Below, in pieces: positions 45,613-53,435 of a stretch of 64,000 bases of DNA. The notes below the pieces were generated by a model. The model made no database searches. It saw only the letters and a list, made by a program, of their open reading frames with translations, and had not been told where the DNA came from. Source of the stretch: Pleomorphomonas sp. PLEO (GTDB lineage Bacteria; Pseudomonadota; Alphaproteobacteria; Rhizobiales; Pleomorphomonadaceae). The DNA lies in the NCBI RefSeq assembly GCF_041320595.1, contig NZ_CP166625.1, positions 2,850,001-2,914,000 of the forward strand, in the 5' to 3' direction. The translations under genes and the position numbers were made by a program. How positions within the stretch are numbered: position 1 is the stretch's first letter; every line of letters begins with the position of its first letter.

Positions 45613-46848
45613 ATGACGATGTCCGTTTCGTCCTATGACGTTGAGACCATTCGCAAGGATTTCCCGATCCTCGCCGAAAAGGTCTATGGCAAGCCGCTGG
45701 TCTACCTCGACAACGGTGCTTCAGCGCAGAAGCCGCTGGCCGTGCTCGATCGCATGCGCCACGCCTATACCCACGAATATGCCAACGTTCACCGTGGCTT
45801 GCACTACCTGTCGAATGCCGCCACCGAAGCCTATGAGGACGCTCGCGAGGCGGTGCGTGCCTTCCTGAATGCGCCGTCCATCGAGCAGGTGATCTTCACC
45901 CGTTCGTCGACCGAGGCGATCAACCTAGTGGCGGCGAGCTATGGCGGCATGGTGCTGGGGGAGGGCGACGAGGTCATCCTCTCCATCCTGGAGCATCATT
46001 CCAATATCGTGCCGTGGAACTTCCACCGCGAGAAGAAAGGCGTCGTCATCAAGTGGGCGCCGGTTCGCGACGATGGCAGCTTCGACCTAGACGCTTTTGA
46101 AAAGCTGTTCACCCCTCGTACGAAGATCGTCGCCATCACGCAGATGTCCAACGTCACCGGCACCATCGTGCCGATCAGCGACGTGACGCGTATCGCCCAC
46201 GCCCATGGCGCGGTGGTGCTGGTCGACGGCAGTCAGGGCGCTGTCCATCTGCCGGTCGACGTTCAGGCGCTGGATGCCGACTTCTATGTGCTGACCGGCC
46301 ATAAGGTCTACGGCCCCACCGGCATCGGCGTTCTCTATGGCAAGCAGCACCTGCTCGAGGCCATGCCGCCCTGGCAGGGTGGCGGCGAGATGATCGAGAC
46401 GGTGACCACCGAGGGCGTTACCTACAATGAGCCGCCGCATCGCTTCGAGGCCGGTACGCCACCGATCGTGCAGGCGATCGGCCTTGGCGCGGCGCTGCGC
46501 TACATGGAAAGCCTCGGCCGCGAGGCCATCCTTGCCCATGAGACCGATCTGCGCGACTATGCCATGCAGCGGCTCGGCGAGATGAACTCCATCCGTATCT
46601 ATGGCACCACCAAGGACAAGGGCGCCATCGTCGCCTTCTCCATGGACGGGGCGCACGCACACGACGTCGCCACCGTCATCGACCGCTCGGGTGTCGCCGT
46701 TCGCGCCGGCACCCACTGCGCCATGCCGCTGCTCGCCCGCTTTGGCGTGACATCGACCTGCCGCGCCTCCTTCGCCCTTTACAACACGCGCTCCGAAGTG
46801 GACGCGCTGGTCACGGCCCTCAGGAAGGCCGAGACCCTGTTCGGATGA
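45613..46848 (+). CDS. sufS: Cysteine desulfurase SufS
   Basis: A 411-residue class II cysteine desulfurase. The PLP lysine is in LTGHKVYGPTGIG and the active cysteine in RAGTHCAMPL. YLDNGASAQKP and NVHRGLHYLS at the N-terminus are typical of SufS. SufE, its usual partner, is not in the window. Its stop overlaps the sufT start (ATGA at 46845-46848). Confidence 0.95.
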   Translation: MTMSVSSYDVETIRKDFPILAEKVYGKPLVYLDNGASAQKPLAVLDRMRHAYTHEYANVHRGLHYLSNAATEAYEDAREAVRAFLNAPSIEQVIFTRSSTEAINLVAASYGGMVLGEGDEVILSILEHHSNIVPWNFHREKKGVVIKWAPVRDDGSFDLDAFEKLFTPRTKIVAITQMSNVTGTIVPISDVTRIAHAHGAVVLVDGSQGAVHLPVDVQALDADFYVLTGHKVYGPTGIGVLYGKQHLLEAMPPWQGGGEMIETVTTEGVTYNEPPHRFEAGTPPIVQAIGLGAALRYMESLGREAILAHETDLRDYAMQRLGEMNSIRIYGTTKDKGAIVAFSMDGAHAHDVATVIDRSGVAVRAGTHCAMPLLARFGVTSTCRASFALYNTRSEVDALVTALRKAETLFG

Positions 46849-47231
46849 CCGAGATGACCGACCAAGCCGAATCATCGCCCAATCAGCCCGAGACCGTCGC
46901 CGGTTCAGCCATCGCACCGGTGGATCTCGAACGCCTCACCGACGACATCATCGCGGCGCTCAAGACCGTGTACGATCCGGAGATTCCGGCCGACATCTAC
47001 GAACTCGGCCTCATCTATCGGATCGACATCGACGACGACCGCCTCGTCACCATCGACATGACTCTGACCGCGCCGGGCTGCCCGGTGGCCGGAGAGATGC
47101 CTGGCTGGGTGTCGAACGCCGTCGGCGTGGTGGCAGGCGTCTACGACGTCAAGGTCAACATGGTGTTCGATCCGCCCTGGACACCCGACCGGATGAGCGA
47201 AGAAGCCCAGGTCGCCACCGACTGGTACTGA
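46845..47231 (+). CDS. sufT: SUF-associated DUF59 protein SufT
   Basis: A 128-residue MIP18/DUF59 protein involved in Fe-S cluster maturation. ALKTVYDPEIPADIYELGLIY and TLTAPGCPVAGEMP, with the conserved cysteine, are clear, and VFDPPWTPDRMSEEA closes the domain. A disordered N-terminus of about 25 residues precedes the fold. Translationally coupled to sufS by a 4-base overlap. Confidence 0.92.
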   Translation: MTEMTDQAESSPNQPETVAGSAIAPVDLERLTDDIIAALKTVYDPEIPADIYELGLIYRIDIDDDRLVTIDMTLTAPGCPVAGEMPGWVSNAVGVVAGVYDVKVNMVFDPPWTPDRMSEEAQVATDWY

Positions 47232-47360
47232 TCCTCGTTTAGCCATTTCTCAATGACGCAGCCCCGTGGCCGCCGGAGCGATCCGGTGGCCGCTTGTCTG
47301 TTAACTGTCTCGCCCGTCCGTTAGCCGCCTTGCCTTGACGGCTGGGGCTCTCTATGCGCA

Positions 47361-47378
47361 TTTAACCGTATGGGTAAA
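47361..47378. promoter_or_regulatory. Possible ArsR operator over its own start codon
   Basis: TTTAACC (47361-47367), GTAT, GGGTAAA (47372-47378): 7-bp arms with one mismatch, overlapping the ATG at 47370. ArsR-family repressors often bind such inverted repeats at their own promoter. No good Shine-Dalgarno precedes the ATG, so the message may be nearly leaderless. Weak evidence. Confidence 0.25.
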
Positions 47379-47723
47379 TACGCGTCCGACCTCGATATGG
47401 TGTTTCTGGCGCTGGCGCACCCGGCGCGACGGGCCATGTTGGCGCGGCTCGGCCAGGGCGAGGCGACGGTCGGCGAACTCGCCGAGCCGCTCGGCATATC
47501 CCTGCCGGCGGTGACCAAGCATCTCAAGGTGATGGAGCGGGCGAAGCTGATCAGCCGCAGCCGCAACGCGCAGTGGCGGCCTTGCCGGCTGGAAGCTGGG
47601 CCGCTGACGGCGGCGTCCGGCTGGATCGACGAACAACGGCGGGTATGGGAGGGTCGGCTCGACCGCCTCGAGACCTATCTCGGTACACTTGAGAGCGAAG
47701 AAGGGCGACGCGATGACCGATAA
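47370..47723 (+). CDS. ArsR family regulator
   Basis: A 117-residue winged-helix regulator. FLALAHPARRAMLARLGQGEATVGELAE and LGISLPAVTKHLKVME form the DNA-binding domain; there is no metal-binding cysteine set, so it belongs to the metal-independent group usually paired with an AHSA1 protein, as here: its stop overlaps the next gene. The pair sits between sufT and sufA. Confidence 0.88.
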   Translation: MGKYASDLDMVFLALAHPARRAMLARLGQGEATVGELAEPLGISLPAVTKHLKVMERAKLISRSRNAQWRPCRLEAGPLTAASGWIDEQRRVWEGRLDRLETYLGTLESEEGRRDDR

Positions 47724-48171
47724 AGCGGACCGCGAATTGGTATTGCAGCGGGAAATTCCCTTTCGACGCGAGCTGGTGTGGAAGGCGATGACCGATCCCG
47801 TGCACGTCAACATGTGGTGGGGACCGAACGGCTTCACCTCGGAGGCCGTTCGCATGGACTTCCGCATCGGCGGCGCCTGGTCCTTCGACATGCTGGGGCC
47901 GGATGGCACGCGCTATCCCAACCACTCGATGTTCAAGAAGATCGTGCCGCCATCCAAGCTGGTGTTCGACGTTGGCGACGGCAAGAAGGTCTGGTTCGAG
48001 ATGACCGTTACCCTGTCCGAGAAGATCGGCGGTACGCTGGTGACGCTGCGCCAGCTTTACGAGACGGCGGCGTTGCGCGACGAGGTGGTCGAGAAATCCG
48101 GCGCCGTCGAGGGCGGCAAGCAGCATCTTGCCAAGCTCGAGGCCTATATCGGGCAACACTTTACGAAGTAA
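47713..48171 (+). CDS. SRPBCC/AHSA1-domain protein
   Basis: A 152-residue helix-grip protein of the AHSA1 (activator of Hsp90 ATPase-like) family. REIPFRRELVWKAMTDPVHVNMWWGP at the N-terminus and GGKQHLAKLEAYI at the C-terminus (segments typical of the family) are clear. The ligand is unknown; the domain binds hydrophobic molecules in other proteins. The ATG at 47713 overlaps the arsR stop by 11 bases, so the two are one unit. The upstream frame start at 47689 is inside arsR. Confidence 0.85.
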   Translation: MTDKADRELVLQREIPFRRELVWKAMTDPVHVNMWWGPNGFTSEAVRMDFRIGGAWSFDMLGPDGTRYPNHSMFKKIVPPSKLVFDVGDGKKVWFEMTVTLSEKIGGTLVTLRQLYETAALRDEVVEKSGAVEGGKQHLAKLEAYIGQHFTK

Positions 48172-48286
48172 CTTCAGGGCTCGCATTGCCGCCATGCGGC
48201 AAGGCGCTTGTCTCTGATGCGTTTGCTCCTTATTTTCAGGTAAGCCGCGTTGGCCTTGAACCGGGGCGGTTGTGGAGATTGATGAC

Positions 48287-48652
48287 ATGGCTCTCGCCAA
48301 GTTCGCCGTTATGACGCTGACCGAAGCCGCCGCCGGGCGCGTGCGCGAAATCGTCGACAATGCCGACGATGCCGCGGGCATCCGGCTCGGCATCAAGAAC
48401 GGCGGTTGCGCCGGCATGTCCTACACGATCGATCTGGCCCGCGACGCCCAGCCGGGCGACGAGCGCGTCGAGGCACATGGCGCCACGGTGTTCGTCGAGG
48501 CCAAGGCGGTGCTGTTCCTGCTCGGCACCGAGCTGGATTTCGAGCAGACGCCGCTCCGCACCGGCTTCGTGTTCCGCAATCCCAACCAGGTCGGTTCCTG
48601 CGGTTGCGGCGAGAGCGTAAGCTTGAAGCCGGCCGAGCAGGTCGACGCCTGA
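48287..48652 (+). CDS. sufA: A-type Fe-S carrier SufA
   Basis: A 121-residue A-type carrier. The three conserved cysteines appear as GGCAGMSY and GSCGCGES. MTLTEAAAGRVREIV is the usual N-terminal helix. I choose the ATG at 48287 (GGAG about 9 bases before) over the GTG at 48272. It would normally follow sufT directly; here the ArsR-AHSA1 pair and about 115 bases of spacer come between, so it may have its own promoter. Confidence 0.93.
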   Translation: MALAKFAVMTLTEAAAGRVREIVDNADDAAGIRLGIKNGGCAGMSYTIDLARDAQPGDERVEAHGATVFVEAKAVLFLLGTELDFEQTPLRTGFVFRNPNQVGSCGCGESVSLKPAEQVDA

Positions 48653-48692
48653 TCGGGGCCGACCAATCGTTTTTGCAAGTCTCGAATACAAG

Positions 48693-48728
48693 AAGGGGAG
48701 CAGGACGGTCATCCTGCTCCCCTTCGAA
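48693..48728. terminator. Terminator after sufA
   Basis: AAGGGGAGCAGGA (48693-48705) pairs with TCCTGCTCCCCTT (48712-48724), a perfect 13-bp stem, followed by CGAATTTT. It closes the suf operon on the plus strand and also lies after the stop of the convergent pfkB-family gene. Confidence 0.85.
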
Positions 48729-48747
48729 TTTTCGCTACCTCGCGCTT

Positions 48748-49689
48748 TTACCAGTTGTGTTGATGGGCGCCGATTTCCTCAAGGATACGGTCGACATCAG
48801 CCTTCTGGCAAAGTTGCGTGCCCGGCATCATCACTGAGGCGGTGCCTGAGGCAACGCCGAGACGGAAGGCGTCTTCCGGAATGAGGCCGGAGGCCAAGCC
48901 GTAGACCATGCCACCGACGAAGCTGTCACCGGCACCGGAAGCGCTCTTCACTTCCACGGAAGGCGACTTCAGGAACAAGTGATTGTCGGAGGTGACCAGC
49001 AATGCGCCATCGCCGCCCATGGTGATGGCTATCATCTTCACCCGGCCTGAAGCGATGAGCTCCTTGGCGGCGGGAACCATGTCATCGACGGTCGGCAGTG
49101 GTCGGCCGACCAACTTGGCAAATTCGCCCTCGGACGGCTTGAACAGCGTGATACCACCGCGCTCAAGCGCCAGCTCCAGCGGCTTACCGGAGGTGTCGAG
49201 CACCAGATTGCCGCCACGCTCGATTACGAGCTCGGTGAGCTGGACGTAGAAACTTTCGGGAATGCCGCGCGGCAACGAGCCCGAACCGACGCACCAATCC
49301 CAATCAAGGTCCTTGAGTGCATAGAGGCATCGCTTCCATTCGATCTCGCTAACCTCGGGCCCTTCCGGAATGAACCGGTATTCGAGGCCGGTCGATCGCT
49401 CGTAGACGAGATGGGCGACGCGTGTGCTCTGGGCAATCGGAATGCGACGGCGTGGAATATTGTGAGCAGCCAATAGCTCATCAAACATCTGGCCGGTCGT
49501 GCCGCCCGACATGTAAAGGGCGATCGAGCTGCCACCGAGTTCCTGAACCACGCGCGTGACGTTGATGCCACCGCCGCCCGGATCATGCTGCTCGTTGGTG
49601 ATGCGAATCTTATGGGTGTGTCGGACGACCTCGGCTTCGGCCGTGTCGTCGATGGATGGGTTGAGTGTGAGCGTGACGATCGGTTTCAT
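48748..49689 (-). CDS. PfkB-family sugar-phosphate kinase (phosphofructokinase-like)
   Basis: A 313-residue ribokinase-fold kinase of the 1-phosphofructokinase/PfkB group. TLNPSIDDTAEAE at the N-terminus, PGGGGINVTRVVQELGG and the C-terminal SASGAGDSFVGGMVYGL with the catalytic Asp are typical of the phosphofructokinase subgroup. It converts fructose-6-phosphate, fructose-1-phosphate or tagatose-6-phosphate to a bisphosphate; the motifs do not choose. No PTS genes are adjacent, which makes PfkB (6-phosphofructokinase II) more likely than FruK. Confidence 0.85.
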   Translation of the reverse strand: MKPIVTLTLNPSIDDTAEAEVVRHTHKIRITNEQHDPGGGGINVTRVVQELGGSSIALYMSGGTTGQMFDELLAAHNIPRRRIPIAQSTRVAHLVYERSTGLEYRFIPEGPEVSEIEWKRCLYALKDLDWDWCVGSGSLPRGIPESFYVQLTELVIERGGNLVLDTSGKPLELALERGGITLFKPSEGEFAKLVGRPLPTVDDMVPAAKELIASGRVKMIAITMGGDGALLVTSDNHLFLKSPSVEVKSASGAGDSFVGGMVYGLASGLIPEDAFRLGVASGTASVMMPGTQLCQKADVDRILEEIGAHQHNW

Positions 49690-49871
49690 TGGTCGCTATT
49701 TCATCGCCCGTTCGTTGTTTCGTAACGGCCCAGTTCCAGACGCTTCCTGCTTTCCACCGGTCTTTGCGCCGTGATCGGCGTCTTCTACCGGTCCTATGGG
49801 CACGGCGGGCTGACCCACTACGCCTTTTGGACTGGTTGTCGGTTTAGCTCGGTTTCGCTACAAAAGCCATG

Positions 49872-49915
49872 TCGTAGATCAACTACACTGGGGCGTAGTG
49901 TATTTATCCCTACGA
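49872..49915. repeat. Nested hairpin
   Basis: TCGTAG (49872-49877) pairs with CTACGA (49910-49915) and encloses TACACT (49884-49889) pairing with AGTGTA (49897-49902). The two stems would stack with short internal loops. Role unknown; it lies about 180 bases before the start of the pfkB-type gene on the opposite strand. Confidence 0.35.
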
Positions 49916-50122
49916 TCAATCTTTCGGCGCGAAAAAATGCGCAACCAGTGGTTACGGAAATCCTGGTTACACCTCAGCCTGGATATGGTCCCCGCCTGTC
50001 TCGTCTTGGTTTTGCTCCTCTAAAGCATCGCTCCAGAAGCACCACCAAGTCCAGCCTCAAACTCCCAGCTTCCAGCTCCCAACGGCGCACTGTCTTCCCC
50101 CCGCGCGCCACGGTCGCCTTGG

Positions 50123-50194
50123 AAAAGGCTTGCTGAAAACGTTCCGTTTCAAGCAAGACCTTTCATCATAGGTCTTGGCACAGCTAAGCCTTTT
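50123..50194. ncRNA. Candidate structured RNA with three-way junction
   Basis: AAAAGGCTT (50123-50131) pairs with AAGCCTTTT (50186-50194), extended by GCTG (50132-50135) with CAGC (50181-50184) and one bulged base. Inside are AAACG/CGTTT (50137-50141 with 50145-50149) and AAGACCT/AGGTCTT (50155-50161 with 50170-50176, loop TTCATCAT). The fold works on both strands, and both ends finish in T4, so the transcribed strand is unknown. No known RNA family was recognised; found by eye only. Confidence 0.35.
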
Positions 50195-50555
50195 GTGCAA
50201 GCGCCAGAGCACTACGAAAGGTCAATCGAACGTTAGCGGCGATGGCGTTCAGCTGTCGGAGCCGGTCAGTGGGCGCGCCGCGGTTGGCGCTAAAACCTGG
50301 AAATCAAGCTTTTCCAAAGCCGTCGCGGGCTTCTGGCCGACTCCGCCCATTGAGGGGAGGGTGGCGCGCTTTTCGGCGCCGAAGATTCAAGAAAAGCAGG
50401 TAAGCCTCGTTGGGTCGCTTGCCCGGGCCGACGAGGCCCTGATATTTCACTTATACTCTGTTCGAACCGCCCGGAATCGGCCAACTGTCGGGACAGCGCA
50501 GCGTCCGGCTCCGCCGACGAATACGAAACGCGAATCCAACAGCTGACGGGGTGCC

Positions 50556-50873
50556 ATGGAACAGCAGCAAGACCCGGTCATCGTTCGCCATCGCGAGCTT
50601 GAGCGGATCGCCAACATGGCTCTTAGAGCCGGCCGGATCATGATGGAGAGCGGCGCGTCGGTGTCCGTGGTCCATGGGGGCGTTGGCATGATCGCGCGCG
50701 GCTTTGGCGTCGAGGACGTCGGCATGCGTTCGGGTTACGCTTCGCTGGAAGTCACCGTCACCGCCGGTGGCAACACGATTACACGCATGATGCAGGTCGG
50801 CCGACTCGGCGTGAATCATCGCCTCGATCAGGCGATTCGCCGCTTGGCCGTACGCGTGTCGCGGGGGGAATGA
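50556..50873 (+). pseudogene. Threonine/serine exporter, N-terminal half of split ThrE/YjjP
   Basis: Codes for 105 residues that match the cytoplasmic N-terminal part of the ThrE (YjjP, DUF1212) family: ANMALRAGRIMMESGASVSVV and VTVTAGGNTITRMMQV, then MQVGRLGVNHRLDQAIRRL. In intact relatives this runs straight on into the membrane part, which is here in another frame starting at 50870. The break lies at a run of six G (about 50863-50869): one extra G would rejoin the frames into a protein of about 265 residues, the usual family length. It is either a frameshift, a sequencing error, a slippage site, or a true split with ATGA coupling. Confidence 0.65.
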
Positions 50874-51352
50874 GTGTCGACGAGGTGGAGGCCGAAATTG
50901 GCCGTCTGGTTCGGGAAACGCCCCGCCATTCGGCCTGGGTGGTGGCGGTGGCCGTCGGCATCGCCTGCGCCTCGTTCGGTCGCCTTCTTGGCGTCGACTG
51001 GCCGGCCTTTGGCGCCATTTTGTTGTCAGGAACGGTGGGGCAGTATGTCCGCCACCAATTGTTGCACAATGGCGTCAACGTGTTCATCGTCGCCGGCCTG
51101 ATCGCCTTCCTTTCGGCAACGCTGGGCGGCGTCGGCTCGATCTTTCTCAAAAGCGGCACGGTCAATCTCGCCATGATGGCGTCGATCCTGCTGCTGGTGC
51201 CCGGCGTTCCCTCCACCAATGCCCAGACCGACATCATGGACGGCTTTCCCACCATGGGCAGCGCCAGAGCCGTCTGGGTGCTTATGATCATGGTGTTCGC
51301 CTCCGTCGGTGTCTGGTTTGCGGAAACCTTGCTCGGTTTGAGGTCGCTGTGA
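50870..51352 (+). pseudogene. Threonine/serine exporter, membrane half of split ThrE/YjjP
   Basis: Codes for 160 residues with about five membrane helices (from about 20 on), matching the second part of the ThrE/YjjP family: ACASFGRLLGVDWPAFGAILLSG and LLLVPGVPSTNAQTDIMDG. The ATG at 50870 overlaps the stop of the first half (ATGA), so it could be made by coupling. The first 20 residues (VDEVEAEIGRLVRETPRHS) are the linker that in intact homologues joins the two halves. The next gene starts 4 bases before this stop, again coupled. Confidence 0.65.
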
Positions 51353-51819
51353 TGGTTGAACTCCTGCCGCATCTCCTGCATCAGGCGCTGTTCGGAGCGC
51401 TCGCCGCCGCCGGCTTCGGCGTGCTGTTCAACTTCGGCTTCCGGGCCTTGCCCTGGTGCGCGGCGGCCGGTGCGCTGGCGCTTGCCGTGCGCACCGTCGG
51501 CCAGGATTTTGCCTGGAGCCTGGAAGGCGCCTCGTTCGCCGCCGCCATCGTTACGAGTTGCGCGGTGTCGATGCTGCGCAAGCAACTCGGCCCGGCCTGC
51601 AACGCCGTGGCGCTCGCGGGATGCATTCCGATGGTGCCGGGGGCCTTCTTCGGGCAGGCGCTTCTTGGCTTTCTCTCGGTCACCGCGCCCAACCTCATCG
51701 ACGCCGAAGCAACGCTGATCCTCGCCGTGCAGGCACTGCTTCGGGTGATCTTCACCCTGGGTGCCATCGGCGCCGGCCTGTTGATACCGGCCCACCTCCT
51801 CAGAAACCAGGATTTCTGA
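51349..51819 (+). CDS. Threonine/serine exporter subunit, YjjB/ThrE_2 type
   Basis: A 156-residue membrane protein with about four to five helices, matching the second domain of ThrE (YjjB, DUF3815): FGVLFNFGFRALPWCAAAGAL and CIPMVPGAFFGQALLGFL. YjjP and YjjB together export threonine, serine or dicarboxylates in other bacteria. GTG/ATG overlap (ATGATGG at 51349) couples it to the split YjjP part. Confidence 0.8.
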   Translation: MMVELLPHLLHQALFGALAAAGFGVLFNFGFRALPWCAAAGALALAVRTVGQDFAWSLEGASFAAAIVTSCAVSMLRKQLGPACNAVALAGCIPMVPGAFFGQALLGFLSVTAPNLIDAEATLILAVQALLRVIFTLGAIGAGLLIPAHLLRNQDF

Positions 51820-51907
51820 GAGACGGTTTTGAAATTCTGGATTGTGGTGAGTTACTGGCCTGAAAGACAGGACCTGGGGACTGAGCGGCCCGGCGGCATT
51901 GAGCCCG

Positions 51908-52486
51908 TCATCCCGTTGTCTTCTTGACGTCGGTGCCCGGCTGATTTGTCAGGATGGCGCCCGTGATGAGGTAAGCGAGATGATCGGCCCGTGGCGCGAA
52001 TGAGGGTTGGTCGACCGCCCAGCCGAGAGCCGTGACCAGGGCAAACAGGTCGTCACCATTCATATCGGCGCGCGCCGCTCCCTCGCTCTGAGCCTTGAGC
52101 AGCAGTCGCGCGCCTGTCGTATGCACCGCCTCGCACGAAGCATAAAGAGCAGAGTCCGGGTTCGTGTGCGCCGCCGCCATCATGGCGACAACGCCCCTAT
52201 AGCTTTGGGTGAAGGCCACCAATTCCCGAAACCAGGAGAGAAGGGCTTCGCCAGCCGAAGCCGCCGTTTCGGTTTCGCCTGCCTTCCGCGTCAGAGCGTC
52301 GAGATTGGTACACAGCAACGCTTCGAACAGAGCTTCCCGCGTCGGGAAGTGACGAAGCAACGTGGCCAGCCCGACGCCGGCCCGGCGGGCGATGTCGCGC
52401 ATCGACGCGTCGGCCCCATGCTGGGTGACGGCTTCACGCGCAACCGTGAGAATTTGGCTGCGATTTTTTTCCGCGTCGGCTCGCAT
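51908..52486 (-). CDS. TetR family regulator of the oxidoreductase cluster
   Basis: A 192-residue TetR repressor. RSQILTVAREAVTQHGADASMRDIARRAGVGLATLLRHFPTREALFEALL is the DNA-binding domain (named by its ends; helix-turn-helix about 27-46) and the C-terminal part is a ligand-binding helical bundle. It diverges from five oxidoreductase genes, and three palindromes of one type lie between them (52503-52564), so it probably represses both directions until a ligand is bound. Confidence 0.9.
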   Translation of the reverse strand: MRADAEKNRSQILTVAREAVTQHGADASMRDIARRAGVGLATLLRHFPTREALFEALLCTNLDALTRKAGETETAASAGEALLSWFRELVAFTQSYRGVVAMMAAAHTNPDSALYASCEAVHTTGARLLLKAQSEGAARADMNGDDLFALVTALGWAVDQPSFAPRADHLAYLITGAILTNQPGTDVKKTTG

Positions 52487-52502
52487 GGACTACCTTGATA
52501 AA

Positions 52503-52564
52503 CGGATCACTGATCCGTATATGTGGATCACTGATCCATTTTATGGAAGTGGATCACTGATCCG
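52503..52564. promoter_or_regulatory. Three tandem 15-bp TetR operators
   Basis: CGGATCACTGATCCG (52503-52517), TGGATCACTGATCCA (52524-52538) and TGGATCACTGATCCG (52550-52564) share GGATCACTGATCC. Starts are 21 and 26 bases apart, about two and two and a half helical turns. They lie between the tetR start at 52486 and the SDR start at 52628, the right place for control of both. Confidence 0.85.
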
Positions 52565-52627
52565 TTCAATATGGTGCATGTCGGCAAATAGCAACAGGCA
52601 CTGCCAGACACGACGAGAGGAAAAATC

Positions 52628-53362
52628 ATGGGAAAACTCGAGGGCAAGGTCGCCGTCATCACCGGCGGCGCCACCGGCATCGGCCGCGCGGCGGCAAGGC
52701 GCTTCATAGAAGAGGGCGCCTTCGTCTTCATCTTCGGCCGCCGGCGGGATGCGCTCGACGCCGCCGTGGCCGAGCTCGGGCCCAATGCCCGCGCGGTGAA
52801 GGGCTCGGTCTCCGATGAGGCCGACCTCGACCGGCTTTACGCGGCGGTGAAGGCCGAGCGCGGCAGCCTCGATATCGTTTTCGCCAATGCCGGGGCCGGA
52901 GGGCCGCTCAAGCTCGGCGAGATCACCGCCGCGCACATCGACGAAACCTTCGACACCAATGTGAAGGGCACGATCTTCACGGTCCAGAAGGCGTTGCCGC
53001 TGATGGGGCCGGGCGGCTCGATCATCCTGACCGGATCGAGCGCCGGCACCACGGGCGCCCCGGGATTCACGGCCTATAGCGCCAGCAAGGCGGCGGTGCG
53101 CAATCTCGCCCGGACCTGGGCGGAGGATCTGAAGGGCACCGGCGTCCGGATCAACGTGCTGTCGCCCGGGGCGACAGCCACCGAACTTGCCAAGGAAGCG
53201 CTGGGCGAGGAGGGCCAGAAGGCCTACGGCGCGATGACCCCGCTCCAGCGCATGGCCGATCCAGCGGAGATCGCGGCTGTGGCCGCCTTTCTCGCGTCCT
53301 CGGACAGCAGCTTCATGACCGCCAGCGAGGTCGCCGTCGACGGCGGCCTGGCGCAGCTCTGA
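52628..53362 (+). CDS. SDR family oxidoreductase
   Basis: A 244-residue classical short-chain dehydrogenase/reductase. Nucleotide motif TGGATGIGRA (about 12-21), FANAGAGG in place of NNAG, catalytic YSASKAA and SPGATATELAKEA following. GAGAGG precedes the ATG by about 7 bases. The GRRRDALD stretch after beta-2 suggests NADP preference. First gene of the TetR-controlled cluster; substrate unknown, possibly a xenobiotic carbonyl. Confidence 0.92.
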   Translation: MGKLEGKVAVITGGATGIGRAAARRFIEEGAFVFIFGRRRDALDAAVAELGPNARAVKGSVSDEADLDRLYAAVKAERGSLDIVFANAGAGGPLKLGEITAAHIDETFDTNVKGTIFTVQKALPLMGPGGSIILTGSSAGTTGAPGFTAYSASKAAVRNLARTWAEDLKGTGVRINVLSPGATATELAKEALGEEGQKAYGAMTPLQRMADPAEIAAVAAFLASSDSSFMTASEVAVDGGLAQL

Positions 53363-53435
53363 CGCACGGTGCGAGGCGGGGCTCCATCCGACATGCGGGG
53401 CCCGGCCGAGCGCGGTCAACTCAAGGAGAATCCAT

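Larger units (their letters stand above)
49690..50555. other. Gene-free region with structured segments
   Basis: About 866 bases between the divergent pfkB-type and thrE genes. Short frames exist on both strands but none has a believable product. Two structured stretches are seen: 49872-49915 and 50123-50194, described separately. The region is long for a divergent promoter and may encode one or more small RNAs. Confidence 0.5.

Noticed and set aside
49974-50156. 60-codon minus-strand frame in the gene-free region
   Set aside because: Arg-rich, unconserved-looking product and overlap with the structured element; no start signal.
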